Positions 22,735 through 34,619 of a stretch of DNA of 64,000 nt are shown piece after piece (the stretch's first letter is position 1; each line of letters starts with the position of its first letter). Position numbers and translations under genes: made by a program. The notes beneath the pieces were generated by a model. The model saw nothing but the letters and a program-made list of their open reading frames with translations, was not told the origin of the DNA and made no database searches. Source of the DNA: Vicia villosa (lineage: Eukaryota > Streptophyta > Magnoliopsida > Fabales > Fabaceae); contig NC_081183.1 in NCBI RefSeq assembly GCF_029867415.1, positions 31,459,806-31,523,805 of the forward strand, given 5' to 3'.

Positions 22735-25700
22735 ATGGATCAATTTGAGCAGAACCAAGCTGCCCTCCGTAGGGATATGGATGTTATGGGGGAGAGAATG
22801 GCCCAACTTATGGAGACTCTCCATGCCGTTGTTCAAGGACAGGATGAACTCAGAAAGAGTGTCGCTAGTTTGGTTAAAGATACTCCTACCAATTCTGCTG
22901 ACGGAGGGGTGAAAACTAAAGAGACTCCTATTAATGAGACACTTAAAGTGGTGGACGACCACCATGAGGTTATTGATCTTGAACATGATCTCACTACTGA
23001 GTTGACCGAGACTGCTAAGATGTACCAAGCTCTTGAAGAACGCCTTAAAGCCGTTGAGGTTGCTAAAACTTCGAGTTTTAACACTGCTGCTATGTGCTTG
23101 GTACCTGGGATTGTTATTCCCCCGAAGTTCAAGGTGCCAGATTTTGATAAGTACAAGGGAGTTACCTGCCCAGAGACTCACATTCGTTCCTACTGCCGTA
23201 AGATGGCCGCTCACGCTGAGAATGAACCTCTGCTTATGCACTTCTTCCAGGATAGTCTCACTGGGGCCCCGTTGGAGTGGTATATGAAACTCGAGAGGTC
23301 TAATGTCAGTACTTGGGGAGAACTTGTTGATGCCTTCCTGAAACAATACCACTACAATACTGCTATGGCTCCTAGCCGTGCCCAACTGCAGAATATGTCA
23401 CAGAAATCTGAAGAGTCCTTTAAAGAATACGCCCAGAGATGGCGTGAACTTGCTGCTCGAGTTCAACCTCCCTTATTGGACCGAGAATTGATTGATCTGT
23501 TTATGGGAACTCTAAAAGGGCCGTATCTTCAACACATGGTTAGTAATACTTCTCCTTCCTTTTCGGATGTGGTCATCATTGGTGAGAGGGTTGAGAACTG
23601 TGTCAAAGCTGGCACCATTCAAGGTGTTACTAATCCTAGCAACTCAAGTGGTAATGGTAAGAAGCCGTATTCTGGGTTTGTGAAGAAGAAGGAAGGTGAG
23701 ACTAGCACCGCTTCTGTTGACCAAGGCCGAGCTCCTGCATATTCTGCTGTTCCACCCCCTTATTATCCGATGCCTTATGCTGTTCCTAGCCCATATGTCC
23801 CTCAGGCATATGCTGCTGCTCTTCCACAACCATGGATGGCACCCCAACAGCCTTTCGTACCACAACAACAAGCTCCTGCTCCTCAGAATCGTCAACAGAA
23901 CCCTAGGCCTCAAGGTCAAAGGGGCCCGCAAAGAACAAGATTCCAAGATAGGCGTATCGATCCGGTTCCGATGTCATATGCTCAGCTTCTCCCTCAGTTG
24001 CTTGCTGGTCAATTGGTACAACTCCGTGAACTTGGACCTCCACCTAGTCCTCTCCCTCCCGGTTATGATGTTAATGCTCGATGTGAATTTCATTCAGGGG
24101 CTCCAGGCCATACTATTGAAAAGTGTAGAGCATTCAAATTGAAGGTTCAGGATCTCCTTGACGACAAGCTTATCTCGTTCGCTCCTACTGGTCCTAATGT
24201 GCAGAATAATCCTATGCCTCCTCATGCTGGTACGACCAATGCTATTGAGTTATGTGATGATCAGATCCTGGTAAATGATGTTAATGAGGTTAGGATGCCG
24301 CTAGCAGTTGTCAGAGAGTATCTTATGCAACAAAAGGTTTTGTGTGAACTACATGACTACTGTTTGCAATGTTCTTCTAATCCTGAGGAGTGCACTAGGT
24401 TGAGAGAAGAAATCCAGGAATTAATGGATGAAGGTGTTCTTAGAGTGGAAAGGGTCGTTCCTGTCGAAGATGTGGCTACTTTAGAGATCCCTTACCACCC
24501 TGCTGAGATATCACAGACTCAGGACACTTCTTTGGTCATTCATGCCCCGAGTACTCCTTTGGTCATTCAGGCTCCGAGGACTCCGTTGGTTATTCAGGTT
24601 CCAAATGTTCCTTCAATTCCTTCAACCTCGTCTCTCGTTCCCTCTCCTGTGAATGATTCTAAGGCTGTTCCTTGGAGTTATAATGCCGTGTATATTCGAG
24701 GGAAGAAGTTTGACTGTCCTCCAGTGGGTACTTCGAGTATCACAAATATTACTGGCACTAGTGGCATTACCCGTAGTGGTCGGATCTTTGCTGCCCCTCC
24801 TCCGCCTCCTAAAGAGACCAACAAAGAGGCTAGTACACAAGCAAAAGGAAAGCAAGTTGCTGTTGATCCTCCTGTAGCACGTAATGCCCAAGATGCCGAA
24901 CAACTCTTGAAAATCATTAAGAAAAGTGATTACAAAGTGATTGACCAACTTGATCAGACCCAAGCCAAGATCTCCATCTTGTCTCTCTTGGTACATTCTG
25001 AAGCTCATCGTGATGCTCTGATGAAAGTTCTGGCTTCCGCTCATGTAACTCAAGACATTACCGTGCCTCAGTTTGAAGGGGTTGTGACCAACATTGCTGC
25101 TGGTAATTGTTTGGGTTTTTCTGATGATGAGCTTCCACCTGAGGGTAGAGCGCACAACAAAGCGTTGCATATCTCCGTCAAGTGTCTGGATGCTGTGTTG
25201 TCTCGAGTTCTGATTGATACCGGTTCTTCTCTTAATGTGATGCCCAAGGCCACTTTGTTTAAGCTGAGTATGGATGGGATTATGATGAGACCATGCACTA
25301 TGAGTGTCAGAGCGTTTGATGGCTCTAGAAGGTCCGTAGAAGGGGAAATTGATCTGCCTGTTTTGATCGGCCCTCACATGTTCTATATTGCCTTCTATGT
25401 TATGGATATAAGTCCTTCATACACTTGCCTCTTGGGTCGTCCTTGGATCCATGCTGCTGGGGCTGTGACATCTACCCTCCATCAGTGTTTGAAATTTGTT
25501 GTGAATGACAAGATTGTTGTGATCACTGGTGAAGAGGATTTGATTGTCAATAATCTGGCATCATACCGTTATGTTGAAGTGGAGGGAGAGATACAAGAAA
25601 CACCTTTTCAAGCCTTAGAGATTGTGTCAGTTGACAAACTCCCTGTGGTCGAGAATAAGAAGGAACTCGGAGCGCCCCTCTCGTCTTTAAATGATGCTAA

Positions 25701-26016
25701 GGCTTTCTTAGAAGCTGGTACTCCCCATAGTGCCTGGGGCAAGCTGATTGATGTTCATGAGAAGCGAGACAAGTATGGCCTTGGGTATCAGCCATCTTCC
25801 TCTACTCAGCTCAGCATAACTCCTGGAAAGAAGGTGATTCCCCCCATTTCTCAAGTGTTCGTCAGCGCAAGCACCAGTTCTGGAAGTCAGGTTCTCGCCG
25901 TGGATGATGATGATGAAGAAGATCTCTCCAGATTCATTTGCAATGCTGCGCCTGGACAGGAACTCAACAATTGGACTATCTTGGACATCCCCAAAGTCAC
26001 TTTTATGGAGATGTAA
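22735..26016 (+). CDS. gag-pro: Ogre gag-protease
   Basis: 1093 aa from ATG 22735 (MDQFEQNQAALRRDMD, coiled-coil start). The Ty3-type gag core lies at about 130-330 (FKVPDFDKYKG, HFFQDSLTGAPLEWYMKLE, FKEYAQRWRELAARVQP); a Pro/Gln-rich linker follows. A variant knuckle CEFHSGAPGHTIEKC (CX2HX5HX4C) begins at residue 450, as in Ogre/Tat gag. The aspartic protease motif DTGSS has its Asp at residue 828. Gag packages RNA into cytoplasmic particles; protease matures it. It is open throughout and ends at TAA 26014-26016, whose first base lies in a predicted intron (26013-26260): unspliced RNA gives gag-pro, spliced RNA gives gag-pro-pol. Confidence 0.94.
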   Translation: MDQFEQNQAALRRDMDVMGERMAQLMETLHAVVQGQDELRKSVASLVKDTPTNSADGGVKTKETPINETLKVVDDHHEVIDLEHDLTTELTETAKMYQALEERLKAVEVAKTSSFNTAAMCLVPGIVIPPKFKVPDFDKYKGVTCPETHIRSYCRKMAAHAENEPLLMHFFQDSLTGAPLEWYMKLERSNVSTWGELVDAFLKQYHYNTAMAPSRAQLQNMSQKSEESFKEYAQRWRELAARVQPPLLDRELIDLFMGTLKGPYLQHMVSNTSPSFSDVVIIGERVENCVKAGTIQGVTNPSNSSGNGKKPYSGFVKKKEGETSTASVDQGRAPAYSAVPPPYYPMPYAVPSPYVPQAYAAALPQPWMAPQQPFVPQQQAPAPQNRQQNPRPQGQRGPQRTRFQDRRIDPVPMSYAQLLPQLLAGQLVQLRELGPPPSPLPPGYDVNARCEFHSGAPGHTIEKCRAFKLKVQDLLDDKLISFAPTGPNVQNNPMPPHAGTTNAIELCDDQILVNDVNEVRMPLAVVREYLMQQKVLCELHDYCLQCSSNPEECTRLREEIQELMDEGVLRVERVVPVEDVATLEIPYHPAEISQTQDTSLVIHAPSTPLVIQAPRTPLVIQVPNVPSIPSTSSLVPSPVNDSKAVPWSYNAVYIRGKKFDCPPVGTSSITNITGTSGITRSGRIFAAPPPPPKETNKEASTQAKGKQVAVDPPVARNAQDAEQLLKIIKKSDYKVIDQLDQTQAKISILSLLVHSEAHRDALMKVLASAHVTQDITVPQFEGVVTNIAAGNCLGFSDDELPPEGRAHNKALHISVKCLDAVLSRVLIDTGSSLNVMPKATLFKLSMDGIMMRPCTMSVRAFDGSRRSVEGEIDLPVLIGPHMFYIAFYVMDISPSYTCLLGRPWIHAAGAVTSTLHQCLKFVVNDKIVVITGEEDLIVNNLASYRYVEVEGEIQETPFQALEIVSVDKLPVVENKKELGAPLSSLNDAKAFLEAGTPHSAWGKLIDVHEKRDKYGLGYQPSSSTQLSITPGKKVIPPISQVFVSASTSSGSQVLAVDDDDEEDLSRFICNAAPGQELNNWTILDIPKVTFMEM

Positions 26017-26260
26017 TTTTCTTGTTTCAATAAGTCATATGCTTCGCCCTAAGCATTTTTGACCTCTTGTATAAAGAAGGGCCCCCCATGTGTTTCAATT
26101 TGTTTAATATTGAATGAAAATCATATCTTCGCATGCAATTACTGTTCCATTTCTTTCATTTTTGTTGTTTACTTTAAAAAACTTTTTCAAAAATGGCAAA
26201 GCTTTTTCTTTTTTCCTTTTTATGTGTGGCATTCTAAGGCATAAATCATCCATCGTGCAG
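26013..26260 (+). other. Predicted Ogre protease/RT intron
   Basis: 248 bp with GT at 26013-26014 (GAT/GTAATT) and AG at 26259-26260 (tcgtgcag), T-rich before the acceptor. Removing it deletes the gag-pro stop and joins the gag-pro frame to the pol frame exactly: the split codon is completed by 26261, the next codon starts at 26262, and 39 open codons lead to the Met at 26379. A partly spliced intron here is established for Ogre elements; these exact sites are inferred from the sequence. Confidence 0.8.
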
Positions 26261-29200
26261 ATCCGGCTCGATTTCCATCAAAAATGATAATGTTACAGTT
26301 CCACGTCCTGATATCCTTGAGAATCCAATTGACCAAGCTGATGAGGATAGTGGGGAAGATTGTGAAGTCCCCGAGGAATTGGCAAGACTTTTGAGACAAG
26401 AAGAGAAATCTATTCAGCCACATCAAGAAGCCATAGAAATCATCAACCTCGGTACCGAAGAAGCAAAAAGAGAGGTCAAGATAGGTGCCGCTTTGCAAAG
26501 TGATGTAAAGAGAAGGTTGATTGAGCTGCTTCGTGAGTATGTTGACATCTTCGCCTGGTCATACGAAGACATGCCTGGTTTAGACACAGATATAGTTATG
26601 CACAGGTTACCGCTCAAACCAGAATGTCCGCCGGTAAAGCAGAAACCACGAAGAACTCGACCTGATATGGCTTTGAAAATCAAGGAAGAAGTTGAAAAAC
26701 AGTTGAAGGCTGGTTTCTTATCTGTGTGTGAGTATCCTCCTTGGATTGCAAACATAGTACCTGTTCCTAAGAAGGACGGAAAGGTACGCATGTGTGTTGA
26801 CTACCGAGATTTGAATAGGGCAAGTCCGAAAGATGATTTCCCTTTGCCTCATATTGATGTGCTAGTCGACAACACTGCTCAGTATTCGGTGTTCTCTTTC
26901 ATGGATGGTTTTTCTGGTTATAATCAAATAAAGATGGCTCCTGAAGATATGACCAAGACTACATTTACCACTCCGTGGGGTACATATTGTTATAAGGTGA
27001 TGCCTTTTGGTCTTAAGAATGCTGGTGCAACATATCAACGAGCTATGGTGACCCTTTTCCATGATATGATCCATAAAGAGATTGAGGTGTACGTCGATGA
27101 TATGATTGCAAAATCCCAAACTGAGGAGGAACACTTGGTATATCTTGAGAAACTGTTTGCTCGATTGCGTAAATTCAAGTTGAGGCTTAATCCAAACAAG
27201 TGCACTTTTGGAGTGCGATCTGGAAAGTTACTTGGATTCATTGTGAGCCAACGAGGGATTGAGGTCGACCCTGATAAAGTAAGAGCGATACAGAACATGC
27301 CAGCACCGAAGAATGAAAAAGAAGTTCGAGGGTTCCTTGGGAGATTGAATTATATAGCCAGGTTCATTTCTCATCTCACTGACACTTGTGAACCCATCTT
27401 CAAACTGCTGCGCAAAAATCAAGATATCCGTTGGGATGATCGTTGTCAGGAAGCCTTCGAAAAGATCAAGCAGTATCTCCAAGAGCCACCAATTCTCATG
27501 CCTCCGGTTCCTGGGAGGCCGCTTCTTATGTACTTAACTGTGCTTGAAGGATCTATGGGGTGTGTGCTGGGCCAACATGACGAGTCCGGTCGAAAAGAGT
27601 GCGCCATTTATTACCTGAGCAAAAAGTTTACCGATTGTGAATCCCGCTACTCACTACTCGAGAAAACTTGCTGTGCTTTGGTATGGGCTGCTCGCCGACT
27701 GAGACAGTATATGCTGACCCACACCACCCTATTGATCTCCAAAATGGACCCGATAAAGTACATCTTTGAAAAACCGGCCCTTACAGGAAGACTAGCCCGA
27801 TGGCAAATGCTTTTATCAGAATATGATATCCAGTATGTCACACAGAAGGCCATCAAAGGAAGTGTCCTTGCAGATCATCTTGCTCATCAGCCATTAGAAG
27901 AGTATCAGTCAATGAAGTTTGACTTTCCTGATGAAGATATCATGAAACTGGACGATAATGAAGGACCCGAACCAGGAGAGCGATGGACTCTCACGTTCGA
28001 CGGTGCATCAAATGCTATGGGCCATGGTATTGGGGCAGTTTTGACTTCTCCTCGTCAAAACCACATCCCTTTCACAGCTAGAATATGCTTTGATTGCACA
28101 AACAATGTCGCAGAGTACGAAGCTTGCATAATGGGCCTCGAAGCAGCCATTGATATGAGGATCAAGATCCTTGAGGTTTATGGGGATTCTGCATTGGTCA
28201 TACATCAAGTAAGAGGTGATTGGGAAACACGACACCCCAACTTAGTTCCTTACAAAGACTATATTTTGGGGTTGTTGCCCGCTTTTGAGGAAATCACTTT
28301 CAATCACATCCCCCGAGAGGAAAATCAATTGGCAGATGCTTTGGCTACTTTGGCAGCTATGTTCAGAGTTAGCTCCCCTAAAGAAGTGCCAGACATAACG
28401 ATCCTCCGTTACAAAGAGCCTGCCCATGTGTTCCCTGCTCATTGTCTCACTACTGAAGATGTGTATGACGAAAAGCCATGGTATTACGACATCAAGAGGT
28501 ATGTTGAGAAGCAAGAGTATCCCGAAGATGCTACGATTGGTGATAAGCGAACGCTTCGAAGGTTAGCATCCAAATTCTTCTTGTCAGGAGACGTCCTGTA
28601 CAAAAGAAACTATGATTCAGTTTTGCTCAGATGCGTGGATAGACACGAAGCAGAATTGATCATGCGGGAAATTCATGAAGGATCTTTTGGAACTCATTCC
28701 AGTGGACATTCTATGGCCAAAAAGATCTTGCGAGCAGGATATTATTGGATGACGATTGAAAGTGATTGTTATGTGTATGTGAAGAAATGTCACAAATGTC
28801 AAGTGTATGCTGACAGAATTCATGTTCCTCCGACTCCTCTGAATGTCCTGACGTCGCCTTGGCCCTTTGCTATGTGGGGCATAAACATGATTGGACGGAT
28901 AGAGCCACAAGCTTCAAATGGACACAGATTTATTCTTGTTGCTATCGACTACTTCACCAAATGGGTTGAAGCTGCTTCTTACAAGAACGTAACCAAGCAA
29001 GTCGTTACTCGCTTCATCAAGAAAGAGATCATATGCCGATATGGGGTCCCAAATAAGATCATCACTGATAATGGGTCCAATCTTAATAACAAGATGATGG
29101 CAGAGTTGTGTGAAGAGTTCAAGATTGAACATCACAATTCATCACCCTACCGGCCAAAGATGAACGGCGCGGTCGAAGCTGCTAACAAGAATATAAAGAA

Positions 29201-29726
29201 GATTGTCCAGAAAATGGTTAGAACGTATAAAGATTGGCATGAGATGTTGCCGTTTGCTTTGCATGGCTACAGAACTTCTGTCCGCACTTCAACTGGGGCA
29301 ACTCCCTTCTCTCTTGTCTACGGCATGGAGGCCGTACTACCTGTTGAAGTGGAAATTCCTTCATTGAGAGTCTTAATGGACGCCAAACTCGATGAAACAG
29401 AATGGGTTCAAACGAGGCTTGATCATCTCAATCTAATTGAGGAGAAACGCTTATCTGCTATCTGCCATGGCCAGTTGTATCAAAAGAGGATCAAGAAAGC
29501 GTATGATAAGAAGATTCGGCCTCGAGAATTCCACACAGGCGACCTAGTCGTAAGGAAGATCTTGCCAATTCACACTGATCCAAGGGGCAAATGGACTCCC
29601 AACTATGAGGGACCATACATTGTGAAGAAAGCATTTTCAGGTGGTGCTTTAATTCTGACAAAGATGGATGGGGAAGACGTTCCGCTTCCAGTCAATTCAG
29701 ACTCAGTCAAAAAATACTACGCATAA
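26261..29726 (+). CDS. pol: Ogre pol: RT, dual RNase H, integrase
   Basis: Second exon of the polyprotein; the first internal Met is 26379 (residue numbers from it). RT at about 75-300 with MCVDYRDLNRASPKDD and YVDDM at 238-242; a first, degenerate RNase H (about 385-500, SLLEKTCCALVWAARRLR); a second RNase H (FDGAS, Asp 541; EYEAC; GDSALV) typical of Tat/Ogre; integrase with HHCC finger (about 770-810), core and C-terminal domain ending SVKKYYA. In the core, the second Asp (897, ITDNG) and Glu (933, NGAVEAANK) are present with D35E spacing, but the first catalytic position reads WGINMIG (Asn 836, codon 28884-28886) where the family has Asp. The enzyme probably cannot integrate DNA. Otherwise it is open. 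Confidence 0.94.
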
Positions 29727-29730
29727 AAGA

Positions 29731-29911
29731 CCCGCTAGGTCGACGCACCTAGGCAAAAATAAGGGCGTCCCGGCAAACCAAAAGGGTTTGGGCAAAAAAA
29801 AATTAGGGATAAAACAAAAAAAAGAATAACCCGCTAAGTTGAAAACCCGAAAGGGCGACTTAGGCAAAAAGGGGCATCCCGCTGGATTAAAAACCCGAAA
29901 GGGCGATCCAG
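29731..29911 (+). repeat. Four covarying hairpins after Ogre pol
   Basis: Starting five bases after the pol stop: ctaggt/acctag (29735-29752), caaacc/ggtttg (29774-29790), ctaagt/acttag (29834-29863) and ctggat/atccag (29882-29911). Units three and four share the frame cccgct-stem-aaaacccgaaagggcg-stem-ggcaaaa, with an inner cccGAAAggg hairpin (GNRA tetraloop). The stems differ in sequence but keep pairing, which argues for RNA structure. The region is not coding. Confidence 0.8.
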
Positions 29912-30816
29912 GCAAAAGTTAGGGATCAAAAGCGAGAGGCTGCAGTCTGAATATCCTTCACAAAGACCACTATACGCCCTTGGCAGAACGGACAGATCAA
30001 TCCAACCACTACCCTTCTGAAGCAAAGCATTGAGAGGATCAAGGATATGGGAATTGTAGCAATATCAGTTTTAATGGAAATTCGAGCATTTCTCTTTGCC
30101 GTTTTGCTTTTTGCATTTTATTTTCCTTTCGCAACTACCTCATTTAGGAGTTGCTTCCTTGTACAGAAGCCTATTCATAGGCATTCCATCAATAAAATGA
30201 TCTTTTGATAAGAAGTGTTCTTTCCTGCTTTTCATTTTTTTCGCATGCGAGGTGTGATTTAATTCGTTATTAAACATTGCATTGAAAGCGTGGGGGCAAT
30301 AATCACAAGATCAAAACGAAACATGATGTTACGTAAACATAAAAGTACTCTAAGGGGCACCATTTGCATCCAAACGTTGTTTTTCTGTGCAGGTTGCAGG
30401 TTCTAGTCGTCATCGTGGCTTACGACATGCCACAAAGGGCGTCATCATCCCGCGTGAAAGTTCAAGCGTATAATTCATCAGTACTGGTAAGCACAAGACA
30501 CCGGAAGAAATCCATGTCTCTTCCCTACACGGCAGACAAAGAAGTGTCCATCAGAACCCACGTTTCTCCAAGCAGTGTAAGATGTAAGGAAAGTCGAGCA
30601 AGTCACTTCCTCCCCAACAGAGTTATGTTCTAATCCTCCACACAGTTGCCAATCATCTTTGGCACTATGAGGTTTTTCAACGCCCACCCACAATGGCGTC
30701 TCAAGATCACAAGCAACGGACCCCAATGATCCTACTCTTCCGGTTCCACCGAAGGCTTTTATTTGGCACTCTTTGCATATAGAATCCATTGCATATAGCA
30801 TTTGCATCCTCAAAAG
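29912..30816 (+). other. Ogre 3' untranslated region, left part
   Basis: No convincing gene; an 89-codon frame at 30364-30633 has no recognisable features. The stretch contains aataaa at 30191-30196, an acceptor-like tttttctgtgcag ending at 30392, and ends with AAAAG (30812-30816), the target of element F. The polyA-like plus acceptor-like pair resembles the spacers after ORF1 and after gag-pro. Confidence 0.55.
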
Positions 30817-32271
30817 TGAAATTCTGGTAAGACAGAACCCAGATGTCATATACGATGTCGTGACATCTGGTCTGTCATCAGTTTAGCTGAGGCAGTACAT
30901 ACAGATCCCTCAATTATTTATTAATTCTAACATCCAGAAGTCTGGATGTGTTGGGATCACAGAGATTCTGTGTTAGCACAGTCATTAAATCACACACTGA
31001 TGTCAGGCACGATGTTATGACATCCAAACTGAACTTACAAATAAACTTTGCAGAAAATAAAGAACACATCAGAATTGTTCACCCAGTTCGGTTCAAACAA
31101 CCTACTCTGGGGGCATACCAAGCCAGGGATGAAGTCCACTATTAGCAGTATCAATTCAGAGCTAAACTCCCAGTTTACAACTCCTCACTTAATCACTACC
31201 CAATGACCCCTCTACCTAGGTTCTCCCTAGATATGGAATATCTCCATTCCACTCCCAATCATAGCAATGATGTCTAGCAATCAGCAACTCAGCCACTGCA
31301 TCGACAGCTTAATCACCAATACTGTTAAATATACATAATGGAGTAGTTCCAAGAGTACAATCTTCACTCATTGCTTCACAGCTTCTGAGTGAATAAAATA
31401 AACCTCTTACCTACAGGCTTCGAGGTACAAATCAGTGACCTTCCCACAAACCGGGAGGTTCACGTACACGGCTAACCCTAATGGTTACATCTTTCTAAAC
31501 GACGGCTAGCTACATAAACTAGGTTACAAAGTTTCCTATTTATAACATATTCCCAACTGGACTTGGGCTTACAATCACAACATTATTTGCTGTTACAAAT
31601 CACAGAAAACTTTCTGCTAAAAACAAGGTCTTCAATCATAAGTTTCCTAATTTATCTTTATAATTAGAAACTGCATAATTCTCGAATATTCTAATCTTGA
31701 TTCTCTGACCTTTAAATCTGCGCCACATAGGATTGCATAATATTCCATAGAATATTCTGCATCTTTTGAGTACTTACTGAATCTTTATATTCCAGCTCAG
31801 CAGGCGCGTGACAGCTAAATATAACAGTAACTGCTGTCAAATACTGATGTCACAGAGCATGTCGTGACATTCCATATAACATCTTGATGCTGTACCTGTT
31901 CTGCATAAATCACAGCAAACAGTATTCTTCACTTCAATTCTCTGCTTCTCACATATCAGGGTGCCAAAAAGACAGCCCATGATTTGTTCTATTACTGATG
32001 TACAATCAACATAATCTTTAGTTTCCCAAAATAGAGACTGAGATAAGTAAGGAAACATAATAGAAACAGAACAGAAAATGTAACAGCTACTGCTATCAAA
32101 CACTGATGTCATGACGTCGAGCATGACATCCAACTCACAGCATGTATTAGCTTACACAACCAGAACCTGCATACCCTTTAACACTACACACCACATGTCA
32201 TGACCTTAGTCAAGACAACAGAATACACATGAATGTTTTACCACAAAATGCAGCCAATCAAAACATCTACA
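30817..32271 (-). repeat. Element F 3' LTR
   Basis: 1455 bp; plus-strand edges TGAAATTCTGG...CATCTACA. The minus-strand TATA-like motif is at 31536-31545 (plus strand ctatttataa). It carries many gatgtca/tgacatc pairs. Confidence 0.9.
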
Positions 32272-34605
32272 ATCTCCCCCTTTGGCAAATTTTTGGCTAA
32301 AACATTCTGTCACCACATTAGAGAAACACAATAGAAAAACAACTAGCAAACTATCAGTTATGCAAAATTGCTAAAGCACATCAAAACATCAGACGTACTA
32401 AACAGGTTCCACAAGCTACACTATCACATAACATGAACAGAAACAACTTGTCCAATATGATCATGATCTGGGGTGACACTCTCTTCTCCCCCTGTTTGGC
32501 CATAAATGTTGCCAAAGCAACGAACATCTCCCCCTTAAAAGTTACTCTTCATGACATGACCACTTCTCATAATGTCTTAACATTTGTTAGGCCATCCTAC
32601 AAGACACACACAAAAAAACACCATCTGATAATCTTCAGATACCACTTCACCACCAGCTTGATTAGAATACAATCAGTCACACACATTGGAAGATCTACAT
32701 TACAAGATACACTCTTTCATAAACACCTCCTTTTTGTATTCAACTTATTACTCTTCTGCCACTTGAAAGAACTTCCTCCCTTTACAGAACCAAAGTTCAA
32801 TGCTCTCATAGACCTGATTGTGAAACCAAGTTTGAGTAAGCAACCTCCATCCTGCAGTTATGCAGTTATGTCATCCAAGCTCACACTTTCATGAATCCCT
32901 GCTTCTTTTCCAACAACATCAGACACTCTGATGCATGAGTCATCAGAAGGACTAGTTAGAGACTAATCCTCTAGCTGTACCAAGGATGCCACTTCCTTGA
33001 GCAAAGCTATTTCCATGATGTCACGAATACTGCCACTTGTTCTTGACTTCACAGTGTGCATTAACCAATGCACTTCCTTACCTAGATCAGAAATAAACTG
33101 ATCCAAGTAACCACCATCAAGATTATGATGTCTTCTTCTTCTTGTGCACTCCAAAGCTGAACATGTTTCTTGCCAGGAAAACTTTTTCAGAGATCATATG
33201 CTTCTGCTGCCACCAAAGAGATAGATCTTAAATGCACTATCCTTCCTGTACATGGTCTTGAAGAAGATATGTTTCACCATCTTTAAGAACATCAGTTATC
33301 TTGAACTTCCAAGGATAATCAATTAAATACTTGTACTTTGCACAAATAACAATTGATCTTAAATCCTTTCCCAGTTAGATTCACCCTTAGGAAAGAGAGA
33401 AGAATCTTTCCTTACAGATGTGTCACACAACAACCAGAACCCATGTGACACCGTTCAATAGCCAACTAAACACAAGGCTGAACCAGGCGTGGGGAGGTTA
33501 ACCAAATCTCCCCCTCAAACAAACAATCATGGAAATTCCACACCGCCTATCCATGCATTGTACATAACAGTCTCATCTTGAATTTTCAAAGAGGTCTTGA
33601 AAAGAAAACCTGAATGAATCCTTTTACTTGTACTGAGCTCTACTTCCAACTCCCATAAGCTTATGCCTGAAATAAACTAACATTTTGGGATGGAAGGTTC
33701 AGTTGATTGTATTCTGACCAATCAACACAAAAAGCAGATGTCTCCTCTTCCAGATTAGGAGAAGGTTCCAAACAAATGTATTCATACTACATAAGTTTAG
33801 CACCAGAACATCTGTTCTTCAACTGGTAGCTGCATACCAGTATGCCATCAGTTCCTTCTTCTTGGAACACACAATACTTGACAATCTTGAAGATCATCAA
33901 ACAACTTTGCAGATGAATATGAGGAACACTGATCATTTGAACCTCTTCAACCTCAAAAACCATGCCTTTATGAGTGGACTTGAGAAAAGATCTCAAGTAT
34001 CTTTGACACTTGTACTAACGTTGAAAACAATCTGCTACAAATTCTGTTGAAGACCATATAACCCTAGAGATCTTCTTTCAAAGATAGGATTATGCATCAG
34101 ATGCTATGCAGCAGAAAATAGCCATATATCAACAGAGATTACACAATGCTTACTCCCAGAACCAGTTGTAAGCATGACATCCAAGAATTGCAGCTGAACA
34201 ATCCAACAATATGCTTGCTTCTTCTTCAAGCAACACAACAAGACCTAACCAATATTCTGACCAGAAAGAAACAGATAAGCACAAAGAATACCTTATCATT
34301 AACTTTACTCCCGCATGAAGGTTTTGACAATCTTCTTCTCTGTACCTTGCTATATGCTGAATAAAACACCTCAAATTCTTCACTCCCGCATGAATCATTT
34401 GGATATTCTTGAAATCAGTAACACCATCTTCCCTTGCCACGAGAATACACCTGTTATGGTCAGTTTGGTCCAGTCTTCCACACATAGGTCCATCCTCCAC
34501 TTCTAGGGACCATTCAATATGAACATGAATGTTCAAACAATCAACTACCTCCAACAACCAGAAAGTATCTCCCATGGATCTCATCCAGAAACAGACAGGA
34601 TGCCT
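32272..34605 (-). other. Element F interior, non-coding
   Basis: It begins at the 3' PPT (plus strand atctcccccttt, 32272-32283). Three further pyrimidine/purine tracts of the same kind lie at about 32485-32493, 32525-32535 and 33505-33515. No retroelement domains are recognised in any frame. Part of the minus strand may be decayed coding sequence, but no family can be named. Confidence 0.6.
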
Positions 34606-34617
34606 GCTCTGATACCA
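34606..34617 (-). other. Element F primer binding site
   Basis: Minus strand TGGTATCAGAGC, the exact plant initiator Met-tRNA PBS, two bases from the LTR edge. Confidence 0.9.
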
Positions 34618-34619
34618 AT

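Noticed and set aside
22699..23385. 228-codon frame antisense to Ogre gag
   Set aside because: It is a shadow of the gag coding frame with no recognisable domain.
24622..25377. 251-codon frame antisense to Ogre protease
   Set aside because: A shadow of the strongly coding opposite strand; no start context or family match.
30364..30633. 89-codon frame after Ogre pol
   Set aside because: No similarity or domain; it starts before an acceptor-like site and lies in the 3' untranslated region.
34150..34584. 144-codon minus frame in element F as a gene
   Set aside because: No retroelement or host family recognised; the rest of F has no coding, so chance openness is more likely.
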